Positions 8,726 to 16,742 of a stretch of 58,315 bases of DNA are shown here, piece by piece. The notes below the pieces were generated by a model. It was not told the DNA's origin. It did not search any database and worked only from the letters and a program-made list of their open reading frames with translations. Each line of letters starts with the position of its first letter. The stretch's first letter is position 1. A program made the translations under genes and the position numbers. Source of the stretch: Cyanobium sp. CZS48M (GTDB lineage Bacteria > Cyanobacteriota > Cyanobacteriia > PCC-6307 > Cyanobiaceae); assembly GCA_030373145.1 (NCBI GenBank), contig JAUCZK010000017.1, positions 1-58,315 of the forward strand. The letters are read 5' to 3'.

Positions 8726-9862
8726 ATGATCCATTCCCTCTGGCAGCGGTCCCTGCGCCCTGTGCTGCCCCTGGCCCTGCTGCTGGGATCTCCGCTGCTG
8801 CCAGTGGTGCCCCAGGCGGCCCTGGCCAAGCCCGCAGCGGCAGCGTCCCTCTCCCGCCAGTCGTTCGTGGCCGATGCGGTGCGCCGCTCAGGACCCGCCG
8901 TTGTCACGATCGACACCGAGCGCACAGTTGTTGCCCCGGGCAGCGGTGGACTGCCACCGGGAATGATGCTGGACCCCTTCTTCCGGCGCTTCTTTCCCCA
9001 GGCCCAACAGCCGAGTCAGCGCACCGAGCGGGGCCAGGGCAGCGGCGTGATCTTTCAGGCCGATGGGCTGATCCTCACCAATGCCCATGTGGTCGAGAAG
9101 ACCGACCGGGTCTTCGTGGGGCTCAAAGATGGCCGGCGCACGGAAGGCAAGGTGATCGGCCTCGACAACGTCACGGATCTGGCCCTGGTGCGGCTAATGG
9201 AGCCGGGCCCCTGGCCGGTGGCCCCCCTGGGCAATTCCGATGCTCTGCAGGTGGGTGACTGGGCCATCGCTGTGGGCAACCCCTACGGGCTCGATAACAC
9301 CGTGACCATGGGCATCATCAGCAACCTCAACCGCAACGTCGCCAAGCTGGGCATCACCGACAAGCGGCTGGATCTGATCCAGACCGATGCGGCGATCAAT
9401 CCGGGCAATTCCGGTGGGCCCCTGCTCAATGCCGATGGAGAAGTGGTGGGCATCAACACACTGGTGCGCTCCGGTCCCGGGGCGGGCCTGGGCTTTGCCA
9501 TCCCGATCAACCGGGCGCGGGAGATCGCCAGGCAGTTGCTGACCACGGGCCGCGTCAGCCACCCGATGATCGGTGTGGGGCTCGACAATCTCCCACCTGA
9601 GCTGAAGGGCAGCCTGGGCGGTGGGGCGCTGGTGCGTTCGGTGATGCCGGGTGGACCTGCCTCCAGGGCCGGTCTGCGCAGCGGCGATGTGATCGTGGCG
9701 GCGGCTGGCAAGCCGGTGGCCGGTCCGTCTCAGATGGTGGAGGCCGTGGAAGCCAACGGTGTGGGCCGGCCGATGGCCCTCAGGGTGCTGAGGGCCGGGA
9801 CCCAGGTGCAACTGGAGGTGGTGCCCACGGGCATGCAGAGCGGGGCTGGTCGGGGCCGCTGA
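8726..9862 (+). CDS. HtrA/Deg-type serine protease with PDZ domain
   Basis: A 378-residue protease of the HtrA/HhoA group. A signal peptide (hydrophobic run to about residue 34, PQAALA) directs it to the periplasm or lumen. The chymotrypsin-like domain has the triad H121 (LTNAHVV), D151 (VTDLALVRL) and S229 ([10 protein letters not shown]). A single PDZ domain covers about residues 275-370 ([10 protein letters not shown] ... [15 protein letters not shown]). It degrades or refolds damaged exported proteins. GTG 8705 is in frame, but ATG 8726 gives a cleaner signal peptide. One PDZ places it with HhoA/HhoB/HtrA rather than two-PDZ DegP. The 270 bases upstream hold no gene. Confidence 0.92.
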   Translation: MIHSLWQRSLRPVLPLALLLGSPLLPVVPQAALAKPAAAASLSRQSFVADAVRRSGPAVVTIDTERTVVAPGSGGLPPGMMLDPFFRRFFPQAQQPSQRTERGQGSGVIFQADGLILTNAHVVEKTDRVFVGLKDGRRTEGKVIGLDNVTDLALVRLMEPGPWPVAPLGNSDALQVGDWAIAVGNPYGLDNTVTMGIISNLNRNVAKLGITDKRLDLIQTDAAINPGNSGGPLLNADGEVVGINTLVRSGPGAGLGFAIPINRAREIARQLLTTGRVSHPMIGVGLDNLPPELKGSLGGGALVRSVMPGGPASRAGLRSGDVIVAAAGKPVAGPSQMVEAVEANGVGRPMALRVLRAGTQVQLEVVPTGMQSGAGRGR

Positions 9863-9875
9863 GCTCTGAGGTGAT

Positions 9876-9903
9876 GGGAGCACCATGGCGACCATGGGCT
9901 CCC
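9876..9903. terminator. Strong hairpin between convergent genes
   Basis: The arms GGGAGC-(A)-CCATGG and CCATGG-GCTCCC pair over 12 bp with one bulged A and a CGA loop. It begins 14 bases after the htrA stop and lies before the end of the convergent gene at 9934. It lacks a T tract on either strand, so it is terminator-like or an mRNA-stabilising hairpin rather than a textbook terminator. Confidence 0.5.
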
Positions 9904-9933
9904 CTGCGGACATGACTCAAGGCAGTCCTCGGT

Positions 9934-10206
9934 TCAGAGGACATCCATCAAGCCGTTGACGTTCGGCTGGGAGGAGCTGTCACGGGAAGGACCAGTGCCG
10001 GCTTTGGCCAGGTCACCGAACTGGCTGGGGGTTCCCAGCTGCTGGCGCATGATCCATTCCGTGGCAGCTTTCTGGGTGTGCCAGGCCTGCAGCAGCTGCT
10101 TGGCCAGACCACGCAGCGACTGGGTGTCTCCAGTGGAATCGATCATGCGGGTCATGCGCTCCAGCTCAAACTTTTGGCCGAGGCTGAGGGCGAGCGGTTC
10201 GGACAT
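9934..10206 (-). CDS. Small conserved protein, distantly NblA-like
   Basis: Ninety residues from ATG 10206 (two ATG codons lie 5' in frame). The conserved core is LALSLGQKFELERMTRMIDS, a loop, then LRGLAKQLLQAW and ATEWIMRQQLG. The pattern LSLxQxFxL plus a two-helix layout recalls NblA, the phycobilisome degradation adaptor, but the similarity is weak and the NblA end (KxxWG) is not exact. A serine/asparagine-rich tail follows. It should be treated as a conserved picocyanobacterial protein of unknown function; the NblA link is only a suggestion from the pattern. Confidence 0.6.
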   Translation of the reverse strand: MSEPLALSLGQKFELERMTRMIDSTGDTQSLRGLAKQLLQAWHTQKAATEWIMRQQLGTPSQFGDLAKAGTGPSRDSSSQPNVNGLMDVL

Positions 10207-10326
10207 TCGATGCATCGCGACGGGGCAGTGAAGCCACGCCAATGCTACGAAGTGTTTCGGGTGCTCGCGTAGCGACAGGTACAGAGTTACCGATTTTTTG
10301 TCAGGGTCTGCCCATGGCGGGATCGC

Positions 10327-10542
10327 TCAGTGGTGCTCCCGGAGCTGCTCCACGCATTGGGTGATGCACTCGCCGTCGTCGAGGGAGCAGGTGGTGATGC
10401 ACTCGAAGTAGCTCTCCACCGAATCACCGCTGTCGTCGTGGCTGAAGCTGGTGCCTGTGGTCACCACCGCCATGCCCGCAACGGTCTGGGGAGTGCCTGC
10501 GCCGTGTTGGTTGGACAGGGATTGGCCGAAGGAATGGGTCAT
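10327..10542 (-). CDS. Small twin-CX3C protein
   Basis: Seventy-one residues. A polar N-terminal half leads to an acidic SHDDSGDSVESYF stretch and then CITTC-x6-CITQC, two CX3C pairs spaced by SLDDGE, ending VEQLREHH. Paired CX3C motifs on two helices usually form disulfides or bind metal. I recall similar small proteins in picocyanobacteria but no assigned function. A second protein of this cysteine layout lies at 57342-57611. The start may be the first ATG or a downstream one (residue 24). Confidence 0.55.
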   Translation of the reverse strand: MTHSFGQSLSNQHGAGTPQTVAGMAVVTTGTSFSHDDSGDSVESYFECITTCSLDDGECITQCVEQLREHH

Positions 10543-10700
10543 GTGCCGGACTTGAGAATGTGGATATGGTCAGGGTATGCAGACCATTCCGGCCGGTCCA
10601 GACAAATGAGTCTTCTTGCCTACGGAAGGATGAAGTTGTCTGTGCTTGCTTGAGAGAATCTGTTGATCCGCGTCCCCAAGGGCCTGCGGGCCACTCAGAT

Positions 10701-12464
10701 TCAGCTGCCGCCCCGGGCTCGGCGCGATTGGCTTTTGTCTTTCTGCTTCTGGCGGTTGGCCAGCTGACGGGCCTGCTTCTGTTGCTCCTGCTGGGCAAGC
10801 AACGCCGCTTCGGCCTCCTCGGCTTTCTTCTCCAGGTAATAGGCGTAGTCGCCCCGGTAGAGCACCAGGTCGCCGTCGCGGAGTTCCACGATGCGGTTGG
10901 CCACCTGGGAGATGAAAAAGCGGTCGTGGGAGACGATCAGCGCGGCTCCGTCGTAGTCCTTCAGGGCCGACTCCAGCATCTGCTTGGCGGGAATGTCCAG
11001 GTGGTTGGTGGGCTCGTCGAGCACCAGCAGGTTGCAGGGAGTGAGCAGCATCAGCGCCAGGGCCAGGCGGGCCTTCTCGCCGCCGCTGAGCTGGCCCACC
11101 GCTTTGAACACGTCGTCGTTGCTGAAGCCGAAGTTGCCCAGCAGTGAGCGCACCTGGGTCTGGGTCCAGTCGGGCACGGCCTCGAACAGGGTGTCGACGA
11201 CACTTCGCTCGAGATTGAGGGCTTCGGCCTGGTTCTGCTCGAAGTAGCCCGCCACGACGTTGTGCTCCCCCAGGCCGGCCTGGCCCGCGTCGGCGGCCTC
11301 CAGCCCCATCACCAGCCGCAGCAGGGTGGATTTGCCCGCCCCGTTCGGGCCGACGAAGGCGATGCGATCCCCCCGCTCCACCTCCAGATGGGCGCCGAGA
11401 AAGAGGATCTTGTCGCCGTAGCTGTGGGTGAGGTCGTCGATCAGGGCCACCTGGCGCCCCGAACGCGGAGCCGGAGGGAACTGAAAGCGGGGGCCTGAGA
11501 GACCCTCCAGCGGGGCCTCGATCCGCTCCACTTTCTCCAGCAGCTTCTCGCGGCTCTTGGCCTGGGTGCTGCGGGTGGCGCTGGCCCGGAAGCGGTCGAT
11601 GTAGGCCTGCTGGCTGGCGAGATCCTTCTGCTGGCGCTCGAAGGCGGCCTGGCTGGCCTCCCGCTCCAGGGCCTTCTGCTCCAGGTGCTGGCTGTAGTTG
11701 CCCAGGTAGGTGCGCGAGACGCCCCGCTCCGTTTCAACGATCAGGTTGCAGACCCGATCGAGGAAAGCGCGGTCGTGGCTGACCACCACCATCGGTACCT
11801 CCTGCTGCAGCAGATACCCTTCCAGCCACTGGATGGTTTCCACATCCAGGTGGTTGGTGGGCTCATCGAGCAGCAGCAGATCCGGATCCTGCAGCAGGAT
11901 CTTGCCCAGGGCGATGCGCATCTGCCAGCCGCCTGAATAGGCCCCCACCGGTTCTTCGGCCCCCTCTGGGGTGAAGCCCAGGGTGGGCAGCAGTTTGTCG
12001 ATGCGGGCATCAAGCTCATAGCCGTGCAGCGCTTCGAAGCGGCTGTGCAGCCGCCCCAGTTCATGGATCAGCTCATCGAGGTGGTGGGGGTCGGTGGCCG
12101 CCTGATCGCTGGCCATCTCATGCTCCACCCGGTGCTGGCGAATCAGCACCTCGGCCGCCTCGCCGAAGGCCTGGAACAGCTCCTCGCGCACGCTGCGCTC
12201 CAGATCCACATCGAATTCCTGGCGCAAATAGACGATGCGGGGATTGCCCTGGCGCACCACCTGGCCCGTACTCGGTTCCTCCAGGCCGGCGATCAGCCGC
12301 AACTGGGTGGACTTACCGGCCCCATTGACCCCCACCAGGCCCACCCGGTCCCCGGTCTTGACCTCCCAGGTGACATCCCGCAGCACCTCGCCGGTGGGAT
12401 AGATCTTCGAGACACGTTCCAGACGGAGCACGGTTTGGGCGGATCGGCGGTGAAACGTCATCAT
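10701..12464 (-). CDS. ABC-F family ATPase (Uup/EttA-like)
   Basis: A 587-residue soluble tandem ABC ATPase with no membrane domain. Domain 1 has Walker A GVNGAGKST and signature YSGGWQMRIALGKILL; domain 2 has Walker A GPNGAGKST, signature LSGGEKARLALALML and LLVLDEPTNHLD. The linker between them (about residues 240-320, QAAFERQQKDLASQQAYIDR) is the charged ABC-F domain that reaches the ribosomal P/E-site tRNA. A basic, lysine/arginine/glutamine-rich tail ends it. ABC-F proteins act on translating ribosomes; the exact subfamily (Uup, EttA or YfmR-like) cannot be fixed from sequence reading alone. It diverges from a small membrane gene at 12525. Confidence 0.9.
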   Translation of the reverse strand: MMTFHRRSAQTVLRLERVSKIYPTGEVLRDVTWEVKTGDRVGLVGVNGAGKSTQLRLIAGLEEPSTGQVVRQGNPRIVYLRQEFDVDLERSVREELFQAFGEAAEVLIRQHRVEHEMASDQAATDPHHLDELIHELGRLHSRFEALHGYELDARIDKLLPTLGFTPEGAEEPVGAYSGGWQMRIALGKILLQDPDLLLLDEPTNHLDVETIQWLEGYLLQQEVPMVVVSHDRAFLDRVCNLIVETERGVSRTYLGNYSQHLEQKALEREASQAAFERQQKDLASQQAYIDRFRASATRSTQAKSREKLLEKVERIEAPLEGLSGPRFQFPPAPRSGRQVALIDDLTHSYGDKILFLGAHLEVERGDRIAFVGPNGAGKSTLLRLVMGLEAADAGQAGLGEHNVVAGYFEQNQAEALNLERSVVDTLFEAVPDWTQTQVRSLLGNFGFSNDDVFKAVGQLSGGEKARLALALMLLTPCNLLVLDEPTNHLDIPAKQMLESALKDYDGAALIVSHDRFFISQVANRIVELRDGDLVLYRGDYAYYLEKKAEEAEAALLAQQEQQKQARQLANRQKQKDKSQSRRARGGS

Positions 12465-12524
12465 CCCCGCTGGCCCCGTTCAGCTGCGGGGCAGACTGCA
12501 GGCCGTCCTTCGCCAGCTCCCGTG

Positions 12525-12710
12525 ATGGTGAAACGTCTGGAGCAGGTGGCGGCGCTGGTGGTGGCGGCCGGACTGGCGATCGTGAGCTACTGGCTGTTCT
12601 TCAGCTGGGCCCAGGGGGGGCGGGAGCTGCGTCAACCCGCGCCCCAGGGCCAGGGACAGTCAAATCAGGCCGAACCATCCGCCGCCACCCAGCGGCAGGG
12701 CTTGCGCTGA
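12525..12710 (+). CDS. Small single-helix membrane protein
   Basis: Sixty-one residues from ATG 12525: MVKRLEQVAALVV begins a membrane helix (about residues 7-28, ending SYWLFFSW), followed by a glutamine-rich tail ending ATQRQGLR. A longer open frame extends upstream, but it runs antisense through the ABC-F gene and is not coding. It is divergent from the ABC-F gene, with starts only 60 bases apart. Unknown function. Confidence 0.55.
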   Translation: MVKRLEQVAALVVAAGLAIVSYWLFFSWAQGGRELRQPAPQGQGQSNQAEPSAATQRQGLR

Positions 12711-12783
12711 GTGCAGCCAGAGAGGCCTCTTTTGAAACAGAGCCAGAGGACCGAGAGAGGCCCGAGCAGGGCTCCTGCCTGGA

Positions 12784-13041
12784 TCAGAGACCGCCGCGGG
12801 CCTTGATCAGCCACTGCTTGCTGTCGAGATCGTCGAGCGAGGCCAGATGCTCTCGAACTGAGGCCTCGGTGACCGGGAGGTTGAAGTCGACTCCCATGGC
12901 GATGATCCGCCCGATCGTGCCCTTGGGGTCCTGCAGCGCCTGGCGGAACAACGATTGGGTCAGGGCCTCGTCGGAGCGGATCCGCTCGTAGAGCGCGGCG
13001 GCATTGGCCGCGGCGGCCGGTTCGGGCGGGTGCTCGGTCAT
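12784..13041 (-). CDS. Small conserved protein, possibly Nif11-like
   Basis: Eighty-five residues: a proline/alanine-rich start, a helix ALYERIRSDEALTQSLF, an RQALQDPKGTIGRIIAMGVDF segment and an acidic end DDLDSKQWLIKARGGL. The SDEAL helix, the IAMGVDF turn and the terminal Gly-Gly recall Nif11-type leader domains, but there is no core peptide after the Gly-Gly and no maturation gene nearby. The family assignment is therefore tentative. It is a single gene between the small membrane protein and the broken glycosyltransferase. Confidence 0.55.
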   Translation of the reverse strand: MTEHPPEPAAAANAAALYERIRSDEALTQSLFRQALQDPKGTIGRIIAMGVDFNLPVTEASVREHLASLDDLDSKQWLIKARGGL

Positions 13042-13174
13042 GGGGGCAGGTCTGGCGGGTGCAGCCGGAGCTCTCTGATGGGCACCCTATGGCCGCTCAC
13101 CAGCTGGGTCCAGCATTTGTTGGCTGTTGTTTTGGACGGGCTCACCACGACCGGTGCCGGCTCAGGCTGCTGGC

Positions 13175-13854
13175 CTAGCCCCAGAGATGACTGAGCAGAT
13201 TCAAGGGGATGTAGAAGAACGGCCTGAGGCTCAGCTCGATCAGAGAACCCAGCACCGAAACTTCCCCACGACCGAAGGCCATGCGGTACACCTCCAGCGA
13301 CAGGCCGGTGAGCAGCAGCCCCACCAGGGCGGAGATCAGGGCCAGACCGGCCAGAAACCAGGCCAGGCGCCAGAGGTGGTTGCGGGCGTATTCGTAGCGC
13401 TGGAAGCCGGCGAACAGGCGCCCCTGAAGGCGGGGGGGCAGTGGGGCAGCAGTGTGCCGCTCACTGCATCAAGGCCCGGCTCCTGGGCGAACCGGTGCTC
13501 CAGCGCGGCAAGGGCTCCGGGCAGCAGTTCGGTGTCGGCATCGAGAATCAGCACCACCTCGACGGAGCTGACGGCAACGCCCTGGTTGATCGAGTCCCCT
13601 TTGTCCCCGTGCTCCTTGGCCAGCAGCCCCAGGCTGGGATGACTCCGGGATCGGCGTAGCCGTCCCTCGCCCTCGAAGTCATAGCCCTCGGCCAGTCGCA
13701 CCAGGGTGTCGTCGCTGGAGCCGTCATCGCAGACGATCACCTGCTCGGGCTGGGGAACCTGGGCCAGCAGCAGGATTCCCGCGGCCTGGAGGCTGTCGTA
13801 GAGCGCCACCAGCAGCGACAGGGCCAGGAACAGATCGAGCCGGCGCAGCAGGCC
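13175..13854 (-). pseudogene. Frameshifted family-2 glycosyltransferase
   Basis: A GT2 glycosyltransferase in two frames. The first carries VIVCDDGSSDDTL, a GDKGDSINQG loop and LILDADTELLPGAL (the DxD-type metal-binding motif), up to VSGTLLPHCPPAF. A shift at the run of seven G (13432-13438) then moves the reading to LFAGFQRYEYARNHLWRLAW, two hydrophobic segments and the stop TAG at 13175-13177. The usual N-terminal PxYNE motif is missing or degraded (ALYDSLQAAG stands in its place) and no plausible start was found. It is a decayed gene, unless the homopolymer is a sequencing error; the missing N-terminus argues for decay. Confidence 0.75.
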
Positions 13855-13939
13855 TGCCGACAGAGATGGGTCCTCGTCCTGGTCTTGGCATGCTGCCGCT
13901 GAACCCAGAACTGGCGGAGGAGTCAGGCTTGGGGAACCT

Positions 13940-14269
13940 TCAGGCGGCCTGGGACGGCTCGACGGAGTCGCCGGATTCAGTGCCGCAGGAAGCGCTCTCC
14001 AGGCTGCGGGCCTCCAGGCAGAGCAGCTGACGCAACTGCGCGTAGTTGGCGGCCAGGGGCTGGCGGCCCTCCTGCAGGGCGTTGAACTCGGCACGCTGCA
14101 GCACGTGATGGAGATGGGTGAGCAGGTAGGTGCTGATCACCGCCGAAACTTCCACGTTGCTGGAGCTGGCCCCGCGGGAGCCGGATCCCCCTGGGGAGGC
14201 CTGACGCTCCTTGCTGCGTCGGGGCTTCGGGGGCTGTCCCGCCGCCGATTGGACCGCGCTGTTGGGCAT
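13940..14269 (-). CDS. Conserved hypothetical protein
   Basis: A 109-residue protein: a basic, disordered N-terminal third (KPRRSKERQ, GSGSRG), then a helical region VISTYLLTHLHHVLQRAEFN and LAANYAQLRQLLCLEARSLE, and a serine-rich acidic end. No family is recognised. It is divergent from the ribbon-helix-helix gene and shares a 92-base region with it that contains two inverted repeats. Confidence 0.6.
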   Translation of the reverse strand: MPNSAVQSAAGQPPKPRRSKERQASPGGSGSRGASSSNVEVSAVISTYLLTHLHHVLQRAEFNALQEGRQPLAANYAQLRQLLCLEARSLESASCGTESGDSVEPSQAA

Positions 14270-14301
14270 GGCTCGTGCTCGGAGCGACTTGATCTTAGTG
14301 C

Positions 14302-14340
14302 CGGATACTATCCGTTGGGATCTCTGTACACTGGTGTGTA
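14302..14340. promoter_or_regulatory. Two inverted repeats in divergent promoter region
   Basis: CGGAT-ACT-ATCCG at 14302-14314 and TACAC-TGGT-GTGTA at 14327-14340 lie between a hypothetical gene (minus) and the ribbon-helix-helix gene (plus, GTG 14362). Spaced short palindromes just upstream of an RHH gene are typical operator sites for autoregulation. This is inference from position and symmetry. Confidence 0.4.
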
Positions 14341-14361
14341 ACGCGTGGGATCTGTTCCGCT

Positions 14362-14694
14362 GTGGCCACTCGCCAGACCTCCACGAGCGGCCGCCCCAAG
14401 TCCCCCCGCATTCAGGTGGTGCTGCCCGAAGAGCTCTGTGATCGCCTCACCGCGGCCGCTGAGGCTGAGTCGCGCACGGTGAGCAACATGGCCAAGGTGC
14501 TGATCCAGCGCGGGCTCGACAGCCTGGAGCAGGTCGAGGCTCCGCTGCCCCCCGCCGTGATGGGCCGGCGCACCAGCGGAGGCGCCAGGCCCACCGAGCG
14601 CTTCCGCGAGGTGCTGGAACGGCAGGAGCGCCGAGGGTCCCGCCGGCTGCGGGGCTTGCCGCGGCGCCTGCGCCTGCCCCGCTCCAGCGGCTGA
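14362..14694 (+). CDS. Ribbon-helix-helix (CopG/Arc-like) DNA-binding protein
   Basis: A 110-residue protein starting at GTG. The RHH fold is visible: a strand PRIQVVLPEELCDRLTAAAE and a second helix SRTVSNMAKVLIQRGLDSLE (about residues 12-54). The C-terminal half is very rich in arginine and proline and ends RRLRGLPRRLRLP, probably a nucleic-acid-binding tail. RHH proteins dimerise and insert the strand into the major groove. No toxin gene lies next to it, so a plain regulator or nucleoid-associated role is more likely than an antitoxin role. It converges on anmK. Confidence 0.75.
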   Translation: MATRQTSTSGRPKSPRIQVVLPEELCDRLTAAAEAESRTVSNMAKVLIQRGLDSLEQVEAPLPPAVMGRRTSGGARPTERFREVLERQERRGSRRLRGLPRRLRLPRSSG

Positions 14695-14710
14695 GGCGCT
14701 GCCCTCGGGC

Positions 14711-15883
14711 TCAGAGGGTGGGATCAGCCCTGACCCCCATCACCGCCGCCAGGCGAGCTCCGGTCACCGAGGGCAGACAGCCGGCATGGCCATGCTGCTG
14801 CCACCAGGCGAAGAGGGCAAAGCCCAGGGCCTCGCGGGCGGCCTCGTCGAGGCCCAGCTCCGCCAGCGGCCGCACCCACAGCCCCCGGCAGCGCCGCCTG
14901 AGCTGATCCATCAGCATCCCGTTGCGGGCTCCGCCCCCGGCCACCACCAACTCCAGTGGCCGCGGCCCATGGCGCAGATCGGCCGCCACCACCGCAGCCG
15001 TGAGGGCCGTGAGGGTGGCCAGGGCATCGGCAGGCTCCAGGGGGGCTCCAGCGGTGGCCGCCCGCTGCTCCAGCTGCTGCAGGCGCCTCTCCAGATCCGG
15101 CAGGCCGAAATCCTCCCGGCCGGTGGATTTCGGCGGCGGTAGCTGGAAGAAGGGCTCCCGCAGCCACCTCTGGACCAGGTCTTCCCTTACCACGCCCCGG
15201 CTGGCCCAGTCTCCGCCCTCGTCATAGCTGAGGCGGCCCTGGCTGAAGCGGCTCACGGCCAGGTCGATCAGGCTGTTGGCCGGGCCGCAGTCCCAGCCAC
15301 GCACCGGCCGATGGCGTTCCGGACCCCGGGCCGGTGGCAGCAGGCTGAGGTTGGCGATTCCCCCCAGGTTGAGCACGGCGCGCCAACCGCCGATCGGCTC
15401 CAGCAGGGCCGCATCGGCCGCGGGCACCAGCGGAGCCCCCTGCCCCCCCACGGCCAGATCGTGGGCGCGCAGATCAAACACCACCGGCCGCTCCAGCAGC
15501 TGCGCCAGCAGTGGCCCCTGCAGCAGCTGCCAGCTGGCCCCGCGTCGATCCCCCTGGGGGGGGCGGTGCCAGATGGTCTGACCGTGGCAGCCCACCAGCT
15601 CGGCGCGGCCGCCTGGATCGCAGTGGCGGGCGCACTCGGCCTGGGCTTCGCTCACGGCTTCGGCCAGATCCAGCAGCACCGATGCCGCCAGGGGCTCCCC
15701 CTGCCCCACCGCGATCAGTTGGGCGCGCAGATCGCTGGGATAGGGAGTGAAGCAGTGGTTGAGCATCCGCCAGCGGGGACGCGCCAGCGGGGGCTGGAAG
15801 CTGGCCAGCACCGCATCCACCCCATCGGCGCTGGTGCCGCTCATCAGCCCGAGCACCAGCTGGGGCCTCCCCGGGAGCCTCAC
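14711..15883 (-). CDS. anmK: Anhydro-N-acetylmuramic acid kinase
   Basis: A 390-residue AnmK of the ASKHA sugar-kinase fold. It phosphorylates 1,6-anhydro-MurNAc, opening the anhydro ring, during murein recycling. Visible signatures are LVLGLMSGTSADGVDAVL at the N-terminus (phosphate loop), GCHGQTIWHRPP, VLNLGGIANLSLL, GWDCGPANSLID and LVVAGGGARNGML. The length is standard. Its start overlaps the stop of the upstream RCK gene (ATGA). Confidence 0.95.
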   Translation of the reverse strand: MRLPGRPQLVLGLMSGTSADGVDAVLASFQPPLARPRWRMLNHCFTPYPSDLRAQLIAVGQGEPLAASVLLDLAEAVSEAQAECARHCDPGGRAELVGCHGQTIWHRPPQGDRRGASWQLLQGPLLAQLLERPVVFDLRAHDLAVGGQGAPLVPAADAALLEPIGGWRAVLNLGGIANLSLLPPARGPERHRPVRGWDCGPANSLIDLAVSRFSQGRLSYDEGGDWASRGVVREDLVQRWLREPFFQLPPPKSTGREDFGLPDLERRLQQLEQRAATAGAPLEPADALATLTALTAAVVAADLRHGPRPLELVVAGGGARNGMLMDQLRRRCRGLWVRPLAELGLDEAAREALGFALFAWWQQHGHAGCLPSVTGARLAAVMGVRADPTL

Positions 15884-16584
15884 AGCTGGGGCAGGCCTTC
15901 GAGCGCCTGAACGGTTCCCATCACCACCAGCAGATCCCCTTCGCTGAGCACGTGGGAGGCCGGGGGGTTCACCGAGAGGCGGTTCTCCGGGCCGGCGGCC
16001 AGAACGCTCACCTCATAGTTCTTGCGCAGGTTCAGATCGCGCAGGGAGCGGCCGATGAAGGCCTGGGGCACCTTGATCTCCTCGATGCTGTTGCGGTCAT
16101 CGAGCCTGAGCCGCTCCAGCAGGTTGGGGCGCACCAGCTGACGGGCCAGCTGCTCCCCCTGCATGCGTGAGGGGAAGACCACCTTGTCGGCCCCCACCCG
16201 GCGCAGCATCTTCTCGTGCAGGTCACTGGTGGCCCGGGCGATCACCTGTTTCACCCTGCTGCCCTCACTGTCCTTGACGATCAAGGTGGCGGTGATGCTG
16301 GCGGCGATCGGTTCGCTGATGCCCACCACCACCGTGGTGAGATCGAGCACGCCCGCTTCCCGCAGGGCCTCCTCATCGGTGCAATCGAGGGCGCGGGCCT
16401 CGATGGCTGGATCCACCTGACGCAGGGCGTCGATGGCGCGTTGATCCCTGTCGATCGCCAGCACTTCGGCGCCGCAGCGCACCAGTTCCTTGCAGACGGC
16501 GGTGCCGAAACGTCCCACCCCGATCACCGCGAAGCTGTCCGGTGCAGCCGTTCCGGCTCCCTGCCAGCGCCACCAGTTGGTCAT
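15880..16584 (-). CDS. TrkA/KtrA-type RCK potassium-uptake regulator
   Basis: A 234-residue protein with an N-terminal Rossmann nucleotide-binding RCK_N domain (FAVIGVGRFGTAVCKELVR, then VLAIDRDQRAID) and a C-terminal RCK_C domain (about residues 155-230, NSIEEIKVPQAFIGRSLRDL ... LSEGDLLVVMGT). Such proteins gate a TrkH/KtrB channel subunit in response to nucleotides. No channel gene is in the window, so its partner is elsewhere. It is transcribed with anmK through a four-base overlap. Confidence 0.88.
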   Translation of the reverse strand: MTNWWRWQGAGTAAPDSFAVIGVGRFGTAVCKELVRCGAEVLAIDRDQRAIDALRQVDPAIEARALDCTDEEALREAGVLDLTTVVVGISEPIAASITATLIVKDSEGSRVKQVIARATSDLHEKMLRRVGADKVVFPSRMQGEQLARQLVRPNLLERLRLDDRNSIEEIKVPQAFIGRSLRDLNLRKNYEVSVLAAGPENRLSVNPPASHVLSEGDLLVVMGTVQALEGLPQL

Positions 16585-16666
16585 CGAGGCTCATCCGTTT
16601 GCGGCGCCATTCTGTGACCAGCCCCCACCGGCCGCCGCTCGACCCAGATCCTGGCTGCGGTCGGGC

Positions 16667-16691
16667 AAAAAAAATCCCGCCTCAGGCGGGA
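16667..16691 (-). terminator. Intrinsic terminator after peroxiredoxin gene
   Basis: Read on the minus strand: stem TCCCGCC-TGA-GGCGGGA followed by eight T. It starts about 50 bases after the peroxiredoxin stop and separates it from the RCK-anmK unit. Confidence 0.85.
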
Positions 16692-16742
16692 GTGAAGGGG
16701 GGCAGGGGCGCAGCAGCCGGGCCGATCAGGCCGGCCGGAGTC

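Noticed and set aside
9194-9913. 239-codon frame antisense to the HtrA gene
   Set aside because: The product is His/Pro-rich without any motif; the sense strand encodes a complete protease.
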